NCBI GenBank assembly: GCA_019918135.1
Contig: WBZZ01000143.1
Span: 1 to 27,875 of the forward strand
DNA from: Paulinella micropora
Lineage: Eukaryota; Cercozoa; Imbricatea; Euglyphida; Paulinellidae
Direction of reading: 5' to 3'
Length of the DNA stretch: 27,875 nt
The notes under the pieces: generated by a model
Databases searched by the model: none
What the model saw: only the letters and a program-made list of their open reading frames with translations
Told to the model about the DNA's origin: nothing
Made by a program: the position numbers and the translations under genes
Part shown: one piece after another, positions 24,985 through 27,875 of the stretch
Numbering within the stretch: position 1 is the stretch's first letter
Layout of the letters: every line of letters starts with the position of its first letter

Positions 24985-26046
24985 GGGGAGGGGCCGCTCG
25001 CACTGCGATCCTGTTTGCCAGGTAAATCCACGAGAAGACCAAGATGAAGATGTGTTAGCTTTGTCTGCGGTCCTTTCCTTTATTAAAGTCCTTTTCTTTA
25101 TTAAAGTCTTAGTGTGTTTTCCTGATTCCTTAGCAAGATTCAGCAATGGCCGGCAAGATCTCTTTTAAGGCCAGTGCTAGCATGCGAGAAGTGCGGCGGG
25201 CCCGCCGCAGAGAGAATAGATCCTGGCCTAGTCCAGGCCTAGCCTACGGCAGCCTCCTTGACGGCCTGCCACCTTAGCTAGCTCGATGTCAGGCAGAATC
25301 TGCAGGCACACGGCCGAGACAGGGGAGTAGTAGGGCTAGAACTAACCATTCGGCAAAGATGGGGGTATCACTTTTTCCGAAATTTTTCCAAGATTTTTAG
25401 CAACTTTCAGAAAACTTGTGCAAATGAAGGGAAATTCAGTATTTAGTTGCAGAACATAATAAAATGATATTAAAACATGTTTTTATTAATAGTCAACCAC
25501 TTAGACTTCACCTCCGGAGGTGGACAGAAACCGGTCTGACACCTAATTTTTCCACTTTTTTCATGCCGGCGACGACAAGACTATGCTGGAAACAAGCGAC
25601 AAAAATGCACAGCTTGGTTTTTTTGCTTTGTTTTATTTGTTTTTAGTATTTTCCTACATTATGAGCTGCTTTTACTTCAAAAAATCCCTGCCGCCGCTGT
25701 GATAGGGGATTCACGTGGGTAGTGGAAGGGGGAGGGGGGGGGTGGTTTTTGACTATGCAAGTAAAGAGATTAGTTGAATTCTCAATTAATAACACAAATC
25801 TAGGTGTAATAATATTATTATTTAATATTACTAAGTTCAGTAAGTTAGAAACTTATCCTTGCATTCAAAAATATCTTTAAACGTTGGTTATCTCGCTAGT
25901 AGTAGCGCATATGCACCCGCAAACCTACAAGTGCACCCCCCACACAAAAACAACAAAATAAAAGCAATGCCAAACAATTACAAGCATCTGGCAAAGAAAA
26001 GAAAGGAAAAGGAAGCGATACAAGAACCTAATCCATGTAGTCAAAA
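24985..26046. other. Right edge of the GC-rich island and AT-rich flank, no gene
   Basis: GC content drops stepwise between about 25000 and 25360. Palindromes are present: a 16-bp GCGGCGGGCCCGCCGC at 25193-25208 and a 14-bp CACCTCCGGAGGTG at 25509-25522, with a GGCCTAG repeat around 25226-25245. From 25360 the DNA is AT-rich with T and A runs. I see no credible gene. No terminal repeat matching the left edge at 3181 was found by eye. Confidence 0.4.
25082..25105 (+). terminator. Duplicated ATTAAA poly(A)-signal region
   Basis: TTTATTAAAGTC occurs twice within 25 bases, giving ATTAAA at 25082-25087 and 25100-25105, about 100 bases after the helicase/MYND stop. Read on the minus strand the same bases give AATAAA, so orientation is not certain. 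Confidence 0.45.
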
Positions 26047-27686
26047 TCAACGTCTCAGCGCCATCGACGCTAATGCAAACTCAAAAAAACTTGGTGAGTT
26101 TTGCGGGGTGGGGTGGGGGAGACCGGTGCCGCGTGGGGGTGTGGTGTTACCGGTAAAAGCGCTAGCTGCCATGCGCGCGATCACGTCCTCCAGTACTTGT
26201 TCTTTCTCGCTCTTGCTATTATTACTGTTATTATTATTATTAGTATTATTTTTAGTATTATTATTATTGTTATTACTCTTGTTGTTGTTGTTGTTGCTGT
26301 TGTTCTTCTGGGTTTTTTTCTTTTTCTTTTTCTTCTGACTTTCCTCCTCCTCCTCCTCCTCCTCTTCTTCTTCCTCCTCCTCCTCCTCCTCCTTCTTCTT
26401 CTTCTTCTTTTTCTTCTTGTCCTGCAGCTGTTGTTGCTTTTCTTTTTCCATCCTTGCCTTCTCTTTCTGCTCCCTTGCATCCCTCTCCTTTCTCTCGTCT
26501 TCTAGAAGTTTCTTAATGGATTGTGTTTGATCTGCAATAGCCTTGTTGACAAGGGACTGAACGACTGCTCTCGAAACACCAGCGGCCGAACCCTCCTGAG
26601 TACACAATATTATCGTACACAGGACGGTCCGGACACCGGTGATTTCAAAGCAGGCGTTTAATCACTTATAAAGAAGGCAATTACAGAACAAACCAAGGCC
26701 ATTAAGAATTGCTAGAAGACGAAAGAAATCAGAGGGAGGACAGGGAGAAGAAAAAGGTGCAAGAAAGGAAAGAAAAAAGAGAGGCAACAACAGGAAAAGA
26801 AGAAGGAAGGAAAGAAGAAGAAGAAGAAGAAGAAGAAGAAGAAGAAGAAGAAGAAGAAGAAGGAGGAGGAGGAGGAGGAGGAGAGATTTCATACCTCGTC
26901 GACGTGCTCTTGCTGTGACTCGTCCTTAACAGCCTTCGGCTTCTTGCTGCTGCTTTTGCCTAGCCAGACACAAATATACTAACAAGCAATAGAGGATGCA
27001 AGGTCAATTTGTTACCTGCCTTGCTCTTTTTGGGTTTCTTGTGCGTGGGAGTGGGCGTCTCGTCTTCCTCTTCCTCCTCGACCTCGAGCTCCTCCACCGG
27101 TTCTGCACACACCACATGCACATATATTATGATTCATGTTTTCCGTTTTCATATTACATCATACTCATTTTTGCTACCCAATTTCGGTTTCTTGACTCTG
27201 CTTGAAGACCGAGGTTCGCCGTTCCCTTCTCTCTTGCGCTAAAATGTGAGAAGAAAGAAAGGGGTGTGTGTTTGTGTGTGCACGTGCGTGTGTGTGTGTG
27301 TGTGTGGGGGGGGGTGTGCAAGAAGCATATACGACCTTGTTTGCCATCAGCAGAAGCAAAAGCTCCTTCTTCCGCCAGTAGTAAAGCGTCGGCGGCTCCG
27401 TAGGGTCGCCGATGTACTTCAAAAACTGCGGCTTGACTTCCTTCTCGAAGTCAAGCGGCGAGTTAGGAAGCATGCATGAGTGCTTCAGGTTGAACCCGAA
27501 GAAAGCCATGAGCTGGTACTGAATTTCGTTGGCAACACCATCTCCGTCAGTATCCACATTGCGTGCGGCGAAATTATAACGCTTTGATCCTGCCAAATAC
27601 AGTACAACAGACTTTAGCGGCAAGATCAAAGCGTTATATCTTTGGAAAAAACATAATGTACCTCGATTGACTGATGCAGCATTCAT
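26047..27686 (-). CDS. Six-exon gene: basic/acidic low-complexity, coiled-coil, nuclear-type protein
   Basis: Reconstructed from splice signals on the minus strand: exons 27686-27662, 27589-27336, 27238-27178, 27102-27016, 26959-26895 and 26595-26047. Every intron is GT-AG (72, 97, 75, 56 and 299 nt), all phases agree, and the total is 1041 nt (346 residues plus TGA). Exon 2 is the only globular-looking part (VDTDGDGVANEIQ, an acidic loop like Ca-binding or TSP3-type loops, and EPPTLYYWRKKE). Exons 3-5 are Lys/Glu/Ser-rich with NLS-like KKPKKSK and RVKKPKL. Exon 6 has a coiled coil (IADQTQSIKKLLEDERKERD) followed by Lys, Glu and Asn homopolymer tracts coded by trinucleotide repeats. This is probably a gene of the recipient genome, unrelated in composition to the island. 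I recognise no family. Exon 6's start is least certain because its intron is much longer than the rest. Confidence 0.55.
26220..26415. repeat. Trinucleotide repeat tracts in the last exon
   Basis: (ATT)n/(GTT)n at 26218-26300 and (TCC/TTC)n at 26341-26412 encode Asn and Glu/Lys tracts on the minus strand. Confidence 0.85.
26637..26883 (+). pseudogene. Degenerate inverted copy of the last exon
   Basis: The plus strand from 26637 matches the beginning of the minus-strand last exon (26595 leftwards): AAGGCAATTACAGAACAAAC against AAGGCTATTGCAGATCAAAC, then CTAGAAGACGA in both, and both run into GAA repeats. The copy has an in-frame stop (TAA near its start) and a one-base loss before CTAGAAGACG, so it is not coding. 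It lies inside the intron before that exon. Confidence 0.6.
26817..26883 (+). repeat. (GAA)n-(GGA)n microsatellite
   Basis: A pure GAA run (about 26817-26860) followed by GGA repeats to 26883. It lies in the intron of the minus-strand gene. Confidence 0.9.
27575..27638. repeat. 15-bp perfect inverted repeat at an intron-exon boundary
   Basis: TATAACGCTTTGATC (27575-27589) is the exact reverse complement of 27624-27638, with a 34-base loop; four more pairs (TGCC/GGCA) follow after one mismatch. One arm is the first 15 bases of exon 2, and the other lies in intron 1 of the minus-strand gene. Confidence 0.85.
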
Positions 27687-27875
27687 TTTTTGCCAGCCGA
27701 CAGGAAAAATGATGAAGAGACTGCGCATATGCAAATTAAACAAAAGAAATGTTCAATCAATACAATTTTGGGCAACAGGGACCCAGGAGCACAGGGGGAA
27801 ACTTCCCCCTCCGATGTCTCCACTTGCGTAGACGCCGTGAGCTTAAATTTATTATATTTTTCAAGCACAACGTCC

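Noticed and set aside
25967..26093. Plus-strand first exon (ATG 25967, good donor at 26093)
   Set aside because: Its continuation would run antisense through the phase-consistent six-exon minus gene; the donor match alone is weak.
26709..26918. 69-codon Glu-rich plus ORF
   Set aside because: Part of the degenerate inverted copy of the minus-strand last exon plus a GAA microsatellite.
1..27875. tRNA, rRNA, CRISPR arrays, bacterial insertion sequences
   Set aside because: None seen; the hexamer array has no spacers and the window is eukaryotic in style.

Overview
This is a eukaryotic window in three parts: an AT-rich left flank (1 to about 2110), a very GC-rich island packed with mostly intronless genes (about 3181 to 25000), and an AT-rich right flank (about 25360 to the end). 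The right flank holds a six-exon gene with short GT-AG introns, so the recipient genome is nuclear and eukaryotic. I cannot name the species; a protist or an invertebrate would fit.

Left flank. On the minus strand there is a fragment of a Polinton/Maverick-like or Polinton-like-virus element. It contains the N-terminal part of a family-B, protein-primed-type DNA polymerase running off the window edge (1-747), two tiny Cys/His-rich ORFs, and a basic protein with an AP2-like segment and a CxCG zinc motif (1289-1702). It is followed by about 1 kb of variant hexamer microsatellite (TATGTG, TATGTC, TATGCG, ATGAGT; 2113-3180), which ends exactly where the GC-rich island starts.

GC-rich island. In order: two tandem LRR-like paralogues (3233-5375, 5673-7597); a protein with possible DH-PH (RhoGEF-like) character and a long Pro-rich tail (8015-10155); a convergent minus-strand gene of unknown function (10214-11288); a zinc-motif/coiled-coil protein with 63-nt repeats (11592-12884); a multi-pass membrane protein of GPCR-like topology (13104-14477); a five-finger C2H2 protein (14820-15602); a small acidic ORF (15693-16136); a 1323-residue P-loop ATPase of no family I recognise (16580-20551); a GNAT acetyltransferase on the minus strand (21165-22417); and, diverging from it, a superfamily-2 helicase resembling herpesvirus-type origin-binding helicases, running into a MYND zinc finger (22917-24984). 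Poly(A) signals overlap stop codons and spacers carry pure G or C runs of 13-21. The mix of replication ATPases, DNA-binding fingers, an acetyltransferase and signalling-like proteins looks like a piece of an integrated large DNA virus or a virus-like replicon. That is inference: no capsid or terminase gene is in view.

Many of the island genes change reading frame once (both LRR genes, the DH-PH gene, the minus gene, GNAT, helicase/MYND). The 1323-residue ATPase, the C2H2 protein and the coiled-coil protein are intact. Decay of an integrated copy and homopolymer sequencing errors are both possible.

Right flank. A minus-strand, intron-containing gene (26047-27686) encodes a basic/acidic low-complexity nuclear-type protein. 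Its last exon has a degenerate inverted copy inside the preceding intron.
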